From Pseudomonas sp. RC10 (GTDB lineage Bacteria; Pseudomonadota; Gammaproteobacteria; Pseudomonadales; Pseudomonadaceae), in contig NZ_CP151650.1 in NCBI RefSeq assembly GCF_038397775.1, positions 5,022,001 to 5,086,000 on the forward strand: a stretch of 64,000 nt of DNA, given 5' to 3'. This document shows positions 16,251 to 27,700 of the stretch, one piece after another (the first letter of the stretch is position 1; each line of letters opens with the position of its first letter). The translations under genes were made by a program, and so were the position numbers. Under the pieces are notes generated by a model that worked only from the letters and a program-made list of their open reading frames with translations, was not told where the DNA came from and did no database searches.

Positions 16251-18851
16251 GTGCTTGAAGCCTACCGTAAACACATCGAAGAGCGTGCCGCCCAGGGTAT
16301 CGTGCCCCAGCCGCTTAACGCCGAACAAACCGCAGGCCTGGTCGAGCTGCTGAAGAACCCACCGGCTGGCGAAGAAGCTGTCCTCCTTGATCTGATCACC
16401 AACCGCGTTCCACCAGGCGTTGACGAAGCTGCCTACGTCAAAGCCGGTTTCCTCTCCGCTCTGGCCAAGGGCGAAGTCTCTTCCCCTCTGCTGGACAAGA
16501 AGCGCGCTGTAGAACTGCTCGGCACCATGCAGGGCGGCTACAACATCGTGACCATGGTTGACCTGCTGGACGATGCCGATCTGGCACCTGTCGCAGCCGA
16601 GCAACTGAAGCACACCCTGCTGATGTTCGACGCCTTCCACGACGTCGCTGAAAAAGCCAAGAACGGCAACGCACACGCTCAAGGCGTGCTGCAGTCCTGG
16701 GCTGACGGCGAGTGGTTCCAGAAGCGTCCGACCCTGGCTGAAAAGATCAGCCTGCGCGTGTTCAAGGTCACCGGCGAAACCAACACCGACGACCTGTCGC
16801 CTGCACCGGATGCCTGGTCCCGTCCTGACATCCCGCTGCACGCCCTGGCCATGCTGAAAATGGCACGCGACGGCATCGTGCCTGATGTGCAAGGCGCCAT
16901 CGGCCCGATGAAGCAGATCGAAGAAATGCGCGGTCAAGGCTTCCCTATCGCCTACGTCGGTGACGTGGTCGGTACCGGTTCTTCGCGTAAATCCGCCACC
17001 AACTCGGTGCTGTGGTTCTTCGGTGACGACGTTCCTTACGTGCCGAACAAGCGCGCTGGCGGCTTCTGCTTCGGCAGCAAGATCGCTCCAATCTTCTACA
17101 ACACCATGGAAGATGCCGGCGCACTGCCCATCGAATTCGATGTGACCAACATCAACATGGGCGACGTGATCGACGTTTACCCGTACGAAGGCAAGGTCAC
17201 CAAGCACGACAGCGACGAAGTGATCACCACGTTCGAACTGAAAACCCCTGTGCTGCTGGACGAAGTCCGCGCCGGTGGCCGTATTCCGTTGATCATCGGT
17301 CGTGGTCTGACGGGCAAGGCGCGCACCGAGCTGGGTCTGCCACCATCGACCCTGTTCAAGCTGCCTGACGTTCCAGCGGCCAGCACCAAGGGTTTCACCC
17401 TGGCGCAGAAAATGGTCGGCAAGGCCTGCGGCACCGACGGCATCCGTCCAGGTACTTACTGCGAGCCGAAGATGACCACCGTCGGTTCTCAGGACACCAC
17501 TGGTCCAATGACCCGTGACGAGCTGAAAGACCTGGCGTGCCTGGGCTTCTCGACCGACCTGGTGATGCAGTCGTTCTGCCACACCGCGGCCTATCCAAAG
17601 CCGATCGACGTCAAGACCCACCACACCCTGCCTGACTTCATCATGACCCGTGGCGGCGTTTCGCTGCGTCCGGGCGACGGCATCATCCACAGCTGGTTGA
17701 ACCGCATGCTGCTGCCGGACACCGTCGGCACCGGTGGCGACTCCCACACCCGTTTCCCGATCGGTATCTCGTTCCCGGCCGGTTCCGGTCTGGTCGCGTT
17801 CGCCGCTGCCACTGGTGTCATGCCGCTGGACATGCCGGAATCGATCCTGGTCCGTTTCAAAGGCAAGCTGCAACCGGGCGTCACCCTGCGTGACCTGGTT
17901 CACGCGATTCCTTACTACGCGATCCAGAAAGGCCTGCTGACCGTCGAGAAAAAAGGCAAGAAAAACGCCTTCTCGGGTCGTATCCTGGAAATCGAAGGTC
18001 TGGACAACCTGAGCATCGAACAGGCTTTCGAGCTGTCCGACGCCTCGGCCGAACGTTCGGCTGCCGGTTGCACCATCAAGCTCTCCAAAGAGCCGATCAT
18101 CGAATACCTCAGCTCCAACATCACCCTGCTGCGCTGGATGATCGCGGAAGGCTACGGTGATCCACGTACGCTGGAGCGCCGTGCCCAGGCGATGGAAGCC
18201 TGGATTGCCAACCCTGAACTGCTGGAAGCCGATGCCGACGCGGAATACGCTGAAATCATCGAGATCGACCTGGCCGACGTCAAAGAGCCTGTGCTCTGCG
18301 CGCCGAACGACCCGGACGACGCCCGTCTGCTGTCCAGCGTTGCTGGCGAGAAGATCGACGAAGTGTTCATCGGTTCGTGCATGACCAACATCGGTCACTT
18401 CCGCGCTGCCGGTAAGTTGCTGGATCAGGTCAAAGGTCAGCTGCCAACCCGTCTGTGGCTGTCGCCGCCGACCAAAATGGACGCTCATCAACTGACCGAA
18501 GAAGGCTACTACGGCATCTACGGCAAGGCTGGCGCACGCATGGAAATGCCGGGCTGCTCGCTGTGCATGGGCAACCAGGCACGTGTGAACCCGAACGCCA
18601 CCGTGGTCTCGACCTCGACCCGTAACTTCCCGAACCGTCTCGGCGACGGCGCGAACGTCTACCTGGCCTCGGCCGAGTTGGCGTCCGTTGCATCGATCCT
18701 GGGTCGCCTGCCGACCGTCGAGGAGTACATGGTGTACGCGGGCAAGATCGACAGCATGTCTGCCGATGTCTACCGCTACCTGAGCTTCGACCAGATCGCC
18801 GAGTTCCGTGAATCTGCTGCGAACGCCAACATCCCGGTTGTTCAAGCGTAA
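16251..18851 (+). CDS. acnB: Bifunctional aconitate hydratase B / 2-methylisocitrate dehydratase
   Basis: An 866-residue AcnB of normal length. It interconverts citrate and isocitrate in the TCA cycle and can dehydrate 2-methylisocitrate in the methylcitrate cycle. The GTG at 16251 (reading [16 protein letters not shown]) follows GAGGG by seven bases and matches the usual pseudomonad N-terminus; the frame is open 39 codons upstream but that part is not AcnB-like. The HEAT-like N-terminal domain, the swivel domain and the catalytic domains are in the AcnB order. 4Fe-4S ligands are the Cys in FIGSCMTN and the pair in [12 protein letters not shown] terminator follows. Possible iron control through a small RNA is noted separately. 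Confidence 0.96.
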   Translation: MLEAYRKHIEERAAQGIVPQPLNAEQTAGLVELLKNPPAGEEAVLLDLITNRVPPGVDEAAYVKAGFLSALAKGEVSSPLLDKKRAVELLGTMQGGYNIVTMVDLLDDADLAPVAAEQLKHTLLMFDAFHDVAEKAKNGNAHAQGVLQSWADGEWFQKRPTLAEKISLRVFKVTGETNTDDLSPAPDAWSRPDIPLHALAMLKMARDGIVPDVQGAIGPMKQIEEMRGQGFPIAYVGDVVGTGSSRKSATNSVLWFFGDDVPYVPNKRAGGFCFGSKIAPIFYNTMEDAGALPIEFDVTNINMGDVIDVYPYEGKVTKHDSDEVITTFELKTPVLLDEVRAGGRIPLIIGRGLTGKARTELGLPPSTLFKLPDVPAASTKGFTLAQKMVGKACGTDGIRPGTYCEPKMTTVGSQDTTGPMTRDELKDLACLGFSTDLVMQSFCHTAAYPKPIDVKTHHTLPDFIMTRGGVSLRPGDGIIHSWLNRMLLPDTVGTGGDSHTRFPIGISFPAGSGLVAFAAATGVMPLDMPESILVRFKGKLQPGVTLRDLVHAIPYYAIQKGLLTVEKKGKKNAFSGRILEIEGLDNLSIEQAFELSDASAERSAAGCTIKLSKEPIIEYLSSNITLLRWMIAEGYGDPRTLERRAQAMEAWIANPELLEADADAEYAEIIEIDLADVKEPVLCAPNDPDDARLLSSVAGEKIDEVFIGSCMTNIGHFRAAGKLLDQVKGQLPTRLWLSPPTKMDAHQLTEEGYYGIYGKAGARMEMPGCSLCMGNQARVNPNATVVSTSTRNFPNRLGDGANVYLASAELASVASILGRLPTVEEYMVYAGKIDSMSADVYRYLSFDQIAEFRESAANANIPVVQA

Positions 18852-18873
18852 GAACGAAACAGAGCGTTGAAAG

Positions 18874-18897
18874 AACCCCACTTCGGTGGGGTTTTTT
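18874..18897 (+). terminator. Rho-independent terminator of acnB
   Basis: Stem AACCCCAC (18874-18881), loop TTCG, complementary arm 18886-18893, then a run of Ts to 18897. It lies 22 bases after the acnB stop. Confidence 0.9.
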
Positions 18898-18920
18898 ATG
18901 GGGATTGGTTTTGTTGATCG

Positions 18921-18958
18921 TTCCCACGCTCCGCGTGGGAATGCCTCACGTGACGCTC
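18921..18958. repeat. REP-like palindromes
   Basis: TTCCCACG-CTCCG-CGTGGGAA forms an eight-base hairpin at 18921-18941. A second, weaker copy with the same CGCTCCGCGTG core follows to about 18966. It is the same family as the hairpin at 3508-3537. Confidence 0.6.
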
Positions 18959-18971
18959 CGCGTGAAGCAAA

Positions 18972-19004
18972 AAAAACCCCACATCTCACGACGCAGGGCT
19001 TTTT
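18972..19004. terminator. Probable bidirectional terminator between acnB and gdhB
   Basis: AAAAACCCC (18972-18980) can pair with GGGCTTTTT (18996-19004). Read on the minus strand, the stem is followed by a T run formed by the A run at 18969-18976, which fits termination of gdhB 37 bases after its stop. Confidence 0.5.
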
Positions 19005-19040
19005 CTTGCAGCTTGGCGCTTACAACTTGAAGCTAGCGCC

Positions 19041-22000
19041 TCAAACCACCGTCGTCTGCCCACTCATGGCCAGGTCCAGCAGCTCGCGGTTGGCGACCGC
19101 GTACATCGCGTAGTCGTTGCCACTCGCTGCACGCAGTTCGACCAGCATGGCGCGCCAGCGCTCGACCATCGGCAGGTGTTGCTCCAGCCACAGGTTCAGG
19201 CGCTCTTCCACGTCCGCAGGGCCGTTGGCCATTTGCAGGACGGAGACGGTGATCGCCCGTTGTTGCCAGTCGATGTCGTCGCGGAAGGCTTCGCGGGCCA
19301 GGGCCTGCCAGTTGTTCTCCACAGGCAGTGCACTGATCTGTTGCAGGTACCAGGTGACATCCAGCGAACCGCCCACGGCGAAGTACACCTTGGCCACATC
19401 AGCGGCGTTCTGGCCGGTGACGTCGGAGGCTTCGATGATTGGCAGCAGCGTGTAGAGGTGCGTAGTGCCTGCCACCATCCGTGCCAACAACTCAGGCACG
19501 CCTGCTTCGACGTACTCCTGATAACGCGCCTGCCAGACTTCACGGGGCGGGCCTTCCAGCAGCTCGTCCAGTTTCAGGCCTAGTGCCGCAAGGTGCGGCC
19601 CGAAGTGCGCGACGTCACGTGCCGCGTCGAGTTCGTTGCGACGGCTGCGCAGGAACCAGCGCGTGGCGCGACGTCCCAGGCGCATCAGTTCATCCATCAG
19701 CGCCAGCTGAATTTCAGCGGGAACCTTGTAGTCAAGCGCTTCGATCTGACGGAACCAGTGCGGGAGGTGGAAGATGTCACGCACGATCACGTAGGCACCG
19801 GCCACGTTGGCCGCACTCATGCCGGTCGACTCTTTGAGTCGTTGCACGAAGGTGATGCCCATGTGGTTGACCAGGTCGTTGGCGATCTGGGTGCTGACGA
19901 TTTCACGTTTCAGACGGTGGCGACGCATGGAGTCCGAGAACTTCGCACCGAGGGACGGCGGGAAGGCGGTTTCCATGTCGCGGGCCAGGTAATCGTCGTC
20001 CGGAACGCGGGATTCCAGCAGCGCTTCCTTGAGGTCGATCTTGCTGTAGGAGATCAGCACCGACAGTTCGGCGCGGGTCAGGCCCTGTTTCTCGGCCACG
20101 CGTTCGGCAATCTGATCTTCGGCGGGCAGGAACTCGATGGCGCGGTCCAGCTTGCCACGGGATTCCAGGTCGCTCATCAGGCGCTTGTATTCGGCAATGC
20201 GCTCGTAAGCACGACGGGCCGCCAGGGACAGGGCTTGCGTCTGCTTGTAGTTGTTGCCGAGCACCAGATTGCCCACTTCGTCGGTCATGCTTTCGAGCAG
20301 CAGGTTGCGCTGTTTCTCGGTCATGTCACCGGCCTGCACCACTTCGTTGAGCAGGATTTTGATGTTCACTTCGTGGTCGGAGCAGTCCACACCACCGGCG
20401 TTGTCGATGAAGTCGGTGTTGGTCGCACCGCCCAGCAGGCCGAATTCGACGCGACCCAGTTGGGTCATGCCGAGGTTGCCGCCCTCGCCCACCACTTTGC
20501 AGCGCAGCTGGTTGCCGTTGACGCGCAGGGCGTCGTTGGCCTTGTCGCCCACGTCGGCGTGGCTCTCGGAGCTGGCCTTGACGTAGGTGCCGATGCCGCC
20601 GTTCCACAGCAGGTCCACCGGCGCCTTGAGCAATGCGTGCATCAACTCGGTCGGGGTCAGTTTGTCGGCACTGATGTCGAAGCGTGCTTTCATCTGCGGG
20701 GTGATGGTGATGCTCTTCAGGCTGCGCGGGAAGATACCGCCGCCTTCGGACATGATGCTGGTGTCGTAGTCGGTCCAGGCCGAACGCGGCAGGTCGAACA
20801 GACGCTGACGCTCGGCGAAGCTGGTGGCCGGGTCCGGATTCGGGTCGATGAAGATGTGCAGGTGGTTGAACGCGGCCACCAGTTGCAGCTTGTCGGACAT
20901 CAACAGGCCGTTACCGAACACGTCACCGGCCATGTCGCCGACGCCGATCACGCTGACGCTGTCTTGCTGGACGTTGATCCCACGCTCGCGGAAGTGGCGT
21001 TGCACGCCGACCCACGCGCCCTTGGCGGTGATGCCCATTTTCTTGTGGTCGTAACCGGCCGAGCCGCCGGAGGCGAACGCGTCGCCCAACCAGAATCCAT
21101 AGTCGATAGCGATGCCGTTGGCGATGTCGGAGAAGGTTGCGGTGCCCTTGTCCGCCGCGACCACCAGGTACGGGTCATCGTCGTCATGGCGCACGACGTT
21201 GACAGGCGGCACGAGTGCGCCTTCTTTCAGGTTGTCGGTGATGTCCAACAGACCGGAAATGAAGATCCGGTAGCAGGCGATTGCCTCAGCCTGAATCTCG
21301 TCGCGGGTGCCAGTGGTCGGCAGACGACGGGGCAGGAAGCCACCCTTCGCGCCCACCGGCACGATGACCGAGTTCTTCACTTGTTGGGCTTTGACCAGGC
21401 CCAACACTTCGGTACGGAAGTCTTCTTCACGGTCCGACCAGCGCAGGCCGCCACGGGCGACATTGCCGAAGCGCAGGTGAACACCCTCGACGCGTGGCGA
21501 GTAGACGAAGATTTCGAACTTCGGCACTGGCTTCGGCAGCTCGGGGATCAGGCGCGGGTTGAACTTGAAGCTGAAGTAGCTCTTGTTCTGGCCGTTGGCG
21601 TCGGTCTGGTAGAAGTTGGTGCGCATGGTCGCCTTGATCAGGTCAAGGTAGCGACGCAGGATGCGGTCTTCGTTGAGCACCTGAACATCGTCCAGCGCCG
21701 ACAGGATCGCGGTTTCCAGACGCTGTTGCATGTCGTCCAGATCGCCACCGGACAGCTTGCGCGCCAGATAGAAGCGGGTCTTGAACAGACGCGTCAGCTC
21801 GCGGGCGATGTCGGCGTGGTTGTTCAGGGTGCTCGCGATGTAGCCCAGGTCGAAGCCCAGACGGATCTGCTTCAGGTAACGGGCGTAAGCGCGCAGCAGC
21901 GCCACGTCACGCCACGGCAGACCGGCCGTCAGCACCAGACGGTTGAACGCGTCGTTCTCCGCTTCGCCACGGACGATGTGAACGAACGCGTCCTGCAACG

Positions 22001-23897
22001 TGTCGTTGAGCTGTTGCAGGTCCAGGTTCAGGCCTTCGCCGTAGGTGAAGGCAAAGTCGTGAATCCAGAATTCGCGGCCGTTGGTGTGACGCAGGCGATA
22101 CGGGAATTCACCCAGCACACGCAGGCCGAGGTTTTCCAGAATCGGCAGCACGTCGGACAGCGCCAGCGGGGTGTCGGCGTGGTACAGCTTGCAGTGCAGC
22201 TGCGCTTTATCGCCCGACAGTGGCTGGTAGAAGCTCATCACCAGTGGATTGGCGTCGGACAGGTTCAGCAGGTGCTGCATGTCGACCACGGCGGAGTGCG
22301 CGGCGAAACGCTCGCGGTAACCGGCCGGGAAGCCTTTCGGGAAGTCGGCCAGGACATTGGTGCCCTGGGCTTCGCCGAAGCTTTCGACGACCAGGCTGGC
22401 GTAGTCGTCCTTCCACGAACGGCAGGCCTGGATGACTTCGTTTTCCAGCTGCTGCGGGTCGATGTCGAGGGTGACTTTCGGGTCCACGCGCAGGATCAGC
22501 TGCACGCGGGCCAGCACGGACTCGGAGAAGAAGGTCCAGAACTCGCAGTCGCTGGCCTTCAGGCGCTCCATCAGCACCTGCTGGATTTTCTGGCGCACTT
22601 CGGTGGAGTAGACGTCACGCGGCACGTAGGCCAGGCAGTAGCAGAAGCGGCCGTACGGGTCTTTGCGCAGGAACACGCGAATCTTGTTGCGCTCCTGGAT
22701 CTGCACGATGGACATGACGGTGGTGAACAGCTCGTCCACCGGGGTCTGGAACAGATCGTCACGGGGCAGCACTTCGACGACTTGGGTCAGCTCTTTGCCC
22801 AAGTGGGCCTTGGCGTCGAAGCCGGAACGGCGCTCGACTTCGGCCACCTTGCGGCGGATGTACGGAATGGCACGCACGCTCTCGCCGTACACCGACGAGG
22901 TGTAGAGGCCCATGAAGCGGCATTCCTTGATGACCTTGCCGTTGGCGTCGATCTGGCGGATCGACACATAGTCCGGGTACGCCGGACGGTGCACGCGGCT
23001 CGGCGCGGCGGCCTTGGCGAAGGACAGCAGGGTCGGCTCTTGCAGGTAATTCACTGCGTAGCCTTCAATGTGCAGCTCTTCGGCGGTCAGGCCCGCACGC
23101 AGCAGTTTGGTCAGGCCGAGAAAGGAGGACTGATCGTAGGTCAACTGGCCACCTTCGGCGCCGCCCTCGACCGTGAACTCTTCGTAGCCCAAGAAGGTGA
23201 AATGGTTGTTCACCAGCCATTCGAGGAAAACTTTGACCTCGGCTTTCTCGTCGGGATCGACGTTGTACTCGATGGCATCGACGCCCGCCAACAGTTCGTG
23301 CAGCTTGGCTTTCATCGGTTCGAAGTCTTCGACCGCGACCCGCACTTCGCCCAGTACCTGCTCCAGTTCGCGGGCCAGCACCGCCAGTTCGGCAGCGTTG
23401 GCGCAACGGTCGATTTCCAGGTACATCAGCGATTCTTGCAGAACGTCGTCACCGGTCGTGCCTTTTGGCAACAGTTCGACCAGTTGGCCCTTCTCGTCAC
23501 GGCGCACGCTCAGCACGGTGGTTTGCAGCGTGTGGATGCTGTAACCGCGACGGTTCAGCTCGGTGCGGACAGAATCGACCAGGAACGGCAGGTCGTGGTG
23601 CAACACTTCAACGGCGGTGTGGGTGGATTGCCAGCCATGACGCTCGTAATCAGGGTTGTAGACGCGCACTTGCGGGGTGCTGTGTTCGAAACGTTCGAGC
23701 AGACGCCATGCGGACAGGGTGCAGCCGGCAAGGTCGGACAGCCTGCGTTGGGTCAACTCGTCGAGGGAAATGATGCCGAAGAACTGGTCGGCGAACAGCG
23801 CCACTTGTGGCAGTGCCTGTTCACTGATGTGCTGAGCCAGTGCCGCTCGCAGTTGATGCTGAAAGTCGGACTTGCTGGCTGCGGTGAAGAACGCCAT
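19041..23897 (-). CDS. gdhB: NAD-specific glutamate dehydrogenase, large (180 kDa) type
   Basis: A 1618-residue enzyme that oxidatively deaminates glutamate to 2-oxoglutarate with NAD, mainly for growth on arginine and glutamate. I use the ATG at 23897 (MAFFTAASKSDFQHQ) after GGAG; the longer open frame upstream is not family-like. The first 700 residues are the ACT-like regulatory region typical of the large GDHs. Catalytic phrases include RGGLRWSDRE near 814 and PVGAKGGF near 849, with the NAD-binding segment GVGDMAGDVFGNGLL near 984. The length equals that of the P. aeruginosa GdhB type. It is transcribed alone, convergent with acnB. A possible ArgR half-site lies upstream. Confidence 0.96.
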   Translation of the reverse strand: MAFFTAASKSDFQHQLRAALAQHISEQALPQVALFADQFFGIISLDELTQRRLSDLAGCTLSAWRLLERFEHSTPQVRVYNPDYERHGWQSTHTAVEVLHHDLPFLVDSVRTELNRRGYSIHTLQTTVLSVRRDEKGQLVELLPKGTTGDDVLQESLMYLEIDRCANAAELAVLARELEQVLGEVRVAVEDFEPMKAKLHELLAGVDAIEYNVDPDEKAEVKVFLEWLVNNHFTFLGYEEFTVEGGAEGGQLTYDQSSFLGLTKLLRAGLTAEELHIEGYAVNYLQEPTLLSFAKAAAPSRVHRPAYPDYVSIRQIDANGKVIKECRFMGLYTSSVYGESVRAIPYIRRKVAEVERRSGFDAKAHLGKELTQVVEVLPRDDLFQTPVDELFTTVMSIVQIQERNKIRVFLRKDPYGRFCYCLAYVPRDVYSTEVRQKIQQVLMERLKASDCEFWTFFSESVLARVQLILRVDPKVTLDIDPQQLENEVIQACRSWKDDYASLVVESFGEAQGTNVLADFPKGFPAGYRERFAAHSAVVDMQHLLNLSDANPLVMSFYQPLSGDKAQLHCKLYHADTPLALSDVLPILENLGLRVLGEFPYRLRHTNGREFWIHDFAFTYGEGLNLDLQQLNDTLQDAFVHIVRGEAENDAFNRLVLTAGLPWRDVALLRAYARYLKQIRLGFDLGYIASTLNNHADIARELTRLFKTRFYLARKLSGGDLDDMQQRLETAILSALDDVQVLNEDRILRRYLDLIKATMRTNFYQTDANGQNKSYFSFKFNPRLIPELPKPVPKFEIFVYSPRVEGVHLRFGNVARGGLRWSDREEDFRTEVLGLVKAQQVKNSVIVPVGAKGGFLPRRLPTTGTRDEIQAEAIACYRIFISGLLDITDNLKEGALVPPVNVVRHDDDDPYLVVAADKGTATFSDIANGIAIDYGFWLGDAFASGGSAGYDHKKMGITAKGAWVGVQRHFRERGINVQQDSVSVIGVGDMAGDVFGNGLLMSDKLQLVAAFNHLHIFIDPNPDPATSFAERQRLFDLPRSAWTDYDTSIMSEGGGIFPRSLKSITITPQMKARFDISADKLTPTELMHALLKAPVDLLWNGGIGTYVKASSESHADVGDKANDALRVNGNQLRCKVVGEGGNLGMTQLGRVEFGLLGGATNTDFIDNAGGVDCSDHEVNIKILLNEVVQAGDMTEKQRNLLLESMTDEVGNLVLGNNYKQTQALSLAARRAYERIAEYKRLMSDLESRGKLDRAIEFLPAEDQIAERVAEKQGLTRAELSVLISYSKIDLKEALLESRVPDDDYLARDMETAFPPSLGAKFSDSMRRHRLKREIVSTQIANDLVNHMGITFVQRLKESTGMSAANVAGAYVIVRDIFHLPHWFRQIEALDYKVPAEIQLALMDELMRLGRRATRWFLRSRRNELDAARDVAHFGPHLAALGLKLDELLEGPPREVWQARYQEYVEAGVPELLARMVAGTTHLYTLLPIIEASDVTGQNAADVAKVYFAVGGSLDVTWYLQQISALPVENNWQALAREAFRDDIDWQQRAITVSVLQMANGPADVEERLNLWLEQHLPMVERWRAMLVELRAASGNDYAMYAVANRELLDLAMSGQTTVV

Positions 23898-24361
23898 CTG
23901 TGGTACTCCGCTTGGCTTGGCTTTTATATAGGAGAGATGCGTGTTTCGGGGTCGTACTGCATGTGTGCCACGTTTGCGCCTGTTCGATGATAGTCGGCAG
24001 ATCGTGACAAGGCGCCGTTCGCGACCACATGCCCTAGTAGTAACGCTCGTCGTGTGTGCGTCGTCACATTCGATTGACCCGAATGACGGTCGATGTGCGT
24101 CTGCCCAGGCAGGCTCGGCCCATGTCCGTTCATCTGCTGCGCAGCTTAACGAGAGCGGGCCCCGCCCTGCTTGCGACGCTGCGACATATTCGGACATCGG
24201 GTTGTACGGGAATGTTTCAGAATGAGGATCGGTGCGCGTGCTTCTGCCCGAAGGCCGTAGGCGCTGGCTTGCGTGGGGTTTGAAAATCAGGTGCAGGCAA
24301 ATTTTCCGCAGGACTGGCAAAATCCCTCCCCTGCCCCGCGCCAAACCAGAGGAACACCGCC
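23898..24361. other. Intergenic region between gdhB and the small acidic protein gene
   Basis: No supported gene lies in this 464-base gap between divergent genes. The only motif I can name is a minus-strand TGTCGC-N8-AA at 24186-24171, like half of a Pseudomonas ArgR site, about 274 bases before gdhB. Confidence 0.5.
24171..24186 (-). promoter_or_regulatory. Possible ArgR half-site upstream of gdhB
   Basis: On the minus strand the site reads TGTCGCAGCGTCGCAA, matching the P. aeruginosa ArgR half-site TGTCGC-N8-AA. A clear second half in direct repeat is not evident, so this may be chance. gdhB is arginine-induced through ArgR in P. aeruginosa. Confidence 0.25.
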
Positions 24362-24721
24362 ATGCAATTGACCACCGACAGCTTCATCTACAACCCCTGC
24401 GACGAGGAAGAAGATGACATGGCGCTGGCGTGCTGCCATGCCACCAACGGCGATCTGTTCCTGCTGGCGCGCTTTCCGGACGAGGATGAAGTCGATATCA
24501 CGTTTCGCGACGACACCATTCACGTCGAGTCGAATCTGAAAGTGACTCTCACCGCCACACAGCTCAAAGTGGAAATCGACGCCGCTGATGCCAAGCCGTT
24601 TGGCGGCGACACCATGTATGAGATCGCCCACACCACCCCGGCCAGCGAACTGGCCGAGCTGGATGCCACGCTGAAGATTATCCTCAAGGACGTGGGCACT
24701 TACGTGAGCGAAGTGGCCTGA
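24362..24721 (+). CDS. Small acidic protein of unknown function
   Basis: A 119-residue, strongly acidic protein (DEEEDD near residue 15, DEDEVD near 40) with alternating hydrophobic residues that suggest a beta-rich fold (DTIHVESNLKVTLTATQLKVEI). AGAGGA lies eight bases before the ATG. It has no signal peptide or membrane segment. Its last 22 bases overlap the end of the second TcaB-like gene on the opposite strand. I do not recognise the family. Small acidic proteins of this build include immunity and chaperone-like proteins, but nothing here proves such a role. Confidence 0.7.
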   Translation: MQLTTDSFIYNPCDEEEDDMALACCHATNGDLFLLARFPDEDEVDITFRDDTIHVESNLKVTLTATQLKVEIDAADAKPFGGDTMYEIAHTTPASELAELDATLKIILKDVGTYVSEVA

Positions 24722-27700
24722 CGCTCCGCGCCCACGTTCTCGACCGCCGCCACCAGTTTTTCCACGTCGGCTGCGAAGGCCTTGCCGCCGTCCACCGCCA
24801 GGTAGCGGATGTGCAGAATGACGTCGGTGAGGGTGTCGAGCATGGCTTGCTGATCCTCCGTCTCGTGATGGGGGAAGCTCAGGGTCCAGCGTGAGATGGC
24901 CCCGGTGCCTTCGAAGGGGAAGTAGCGCTCATCGCCGAAATCCAGCTGGAACATGCCGTGATCGTCCACCCCAGTGGAAAGCCCGATCTGCTGATTGGCC
25001 CGGGGATTGGTCACCAAGTGGTCTTGGCGCAGGTCGTCATCGCTGCCCTCCAGCAATTCACCGGCTTGCTGATAAAGAAACTTCACGTTGCCGATCTCGG
25101 GTTTGAGCAAGTAGCTGCTGGTCTGCTGGCTCAGGGTCGCGTGAACGTCCTGATAGGGCTTGAGCACCACTGGGAGCGAGACCGATATCCGCACCAACTG
25201 ACGCAGGTAGTGGCCCGGATAATCCCTGTCGAACGTCGATGAGTTGAGCTGAAAGTCGATCTCGCCTTTGCTGCGCAGGGTGTCGAGCACGGCGTCCCAT
25301 CCGGTTACCGCACTCGGTTCCGGCCCGGCACCGGGGTCGTAATCCTTCAACAGTGCCTTGAGCGACAGCGTCTTGGTGATTTCCAGTCGGCGCTCGTGGC
25401 GGGTCAGGAAGGCTGACTCCATCTGCATCAGCCCCAATCTCAAGGTGTCCCCTGCGGTGAAGCCGAAGCGGTTGTCGACCCAAGCAGATGTCGAAATGAA
25501 CTGCGTATCCCGGTCCCCCACTTCGTACTGCCAGCAGGCTTCGGTGCTCAGGCACATCGACAGGACGGCGTCGTACGCCTGGAAGTACAGGGTCGACATC
25601 TGGCTCAAGAGCCATTGATACAGCCCTGCATTCGTCGCACGGCCCTTGATGAAGGCGTATAACGCCTGCGCCTGCTCGCGGGACTTCGCCGCCTGGGCCA
25701 GGCTGGTCCTCGTGGAGCTGAGGGTCACTTGCTGCGCTTCGATCTGTCGATCCAGCACCTCGAGTTCGATCTGCGCCTGGCGCGCCTGGTGCTGCCATTC
25801 CTCCCGGCGGCGACGCTGGGTGTCGCTGATCAACAGCTGTTGTGCCCGTTCCGAATCCTGCGCGGCGGAGGCTTCCAGCACCTCGGCAGCGGCAAACGCC
25901 ACCCCGCCGAAGACCATCCCACCTATCGCACCGCCGAACAGATTGGGGGCCAAGTTCGCAAGGTGCCCTGTCATGCCAAACTGCCGTGCGGCGAGCATTG
26001 CGCTGACAGACGCCTCCCGTGCCTGATGGGCGGCCTGTTCCTCGGCGCTGACATCATGGCTGATCTGCTCGTCGTAGTAGCGTTTGCGCGCCTCTACGCC
26101 CTGCCGGTTGGCCTGCATCACGTCGAGCCCTTTGGCCGCCTCGTCAATGGCGTTTTGCTGCAGCTTCTCGGCGAAGCTGGCGAGGTCTTCTAACAAATGC
26201 CCTTGCTGCAGCTCGTCCTGCTCGGCCCGGTCCTTGGCTTCCATGTGGCTGAGCACCTGCAGCGAGAAGCGAATCAGCATCTCCACCGCGTTCTGCGCGC
26301 GAGGCAGCATGGCGCGAAAGCGGTACGGCGGCACGATGGCCAGCGACCCCAACCGGCGCTGGCTCAGACTGCTGCCGTTGAGTTGCGCACGCAGCAGGTC
26401 TAGCGGGTTGGCGGGCACTTCGTACAGCGCCAGGTGCATCGGCTTGCCGTCCAGGGTCAGGTTGTGTCGCAGGTTATGCAGGCGTTGATCGAGGGTGTCC
26501 CAGAGGTCCAGCAGCTGGGTGTTGACCGGCAGGCGGAAGATCGATTGATCCAGCAGCCGCAACCAGGGTGCCTCGTTGCGCGGAATCGGGACAGGACTGA
26601 ACGCTCGCTCGCCCACCGATGATTCCAGCGCCGCGAACGTATCTGCTTGCTCGGCGGCCGCGTCTTCAAGCGGCACCGGATCCCAGCGGCTGATGCTGCG
26701 CCCCTTCGACAGCGGCCCAAGCAAGGACAAGGCCCGCACATACAGCAGCTTGGCCTCGTTCAGGGTGTCCCGGGTGACCTGGCGATAGAGCATGTCGCCC
26801 CAGGCAATCAGGTTATTCAGGTACAGCATGAAAATCGCTTTGCGGTAATGCGAGGGCGCACCGCGGGCGATGGCGTCGGGGTTGGTCAGGCCTTCCAGCT
26901 CCAGCGCCGGATTGTCCGGCAGACCCAGCGGACGGCACGTCCAGTACGGCAACCAGTCGATCTCGGCCGGTGGAGGAAACAGCGGCGCGACGCGTACTTG
27001 CGGGTTGAACAGCAGTTCCAGCCATTGCTGCGCACCCGCGTAGTCGAACTCCTGTTGCAGGCGAGTGGCGATCAGGTGCGGGGCGTGAAAAAAGATTTCC
27101 CAGAAGTACAGTCCGTTGGCCCCGGAAAAATCGAGGTAAGCCGGGGCCGTCTGATCAGGCAGAAGTGGCTCCTCGGTGTGCTGGATCTCCCAAGACAGCG
27201 CACTTATCAGGGACAGGCTGGCCTTGCGGGTCAAATCCTTGGCGAACAGGGTGTTGAGGCGCACCCGCACTTTGCCGGCGCCAACGGCGGCATTCGTCAA
27301 GTCGAGGTACTGAGCGCCCAAATCACTGGTACGCAGATACGGCACCGTGTTGCCAACCACTTCGCGAGTGATGGTGAAGCCGTTGAGTCCATATCGGGTG
27401 CGCAAATTCCCATCGGGCTCTGCCCCCCATTGGTAGGTCCGGACATTCTCATCACTGGCTGGCCATTCATGATAAATGACCGACGACATAGCCGATCCAT
27501 TCAACGTGATGGGGTCAGCACGTTTGAGCCACTTTTTATTGTAATGACCGAGCGCGGTATTCAGCGTGAGTGGGTCGCCCTTCCGAGTGACGGCATCTTC
27601 TTGCAACTCAAGATGCCTGCCGTCAGCGATAAACACCTCAAAACCTCTGTGCGAATTCTGTTGGAAATACGCCTCACCGGGAGCGATTGTTTTGCGCGCG

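Noticed and set aside
16164..18989. 941-codon open frame on the minus strand across acnB
   Set aside because: Complement shadow of acnB, without ribosome site or family features.
19593..23990. 1465-codon open frame on the plus strand across gdhB
   Set aside because: Complement shadow of a high-GC gene; composition is typical of antisense frames and no motif is present.
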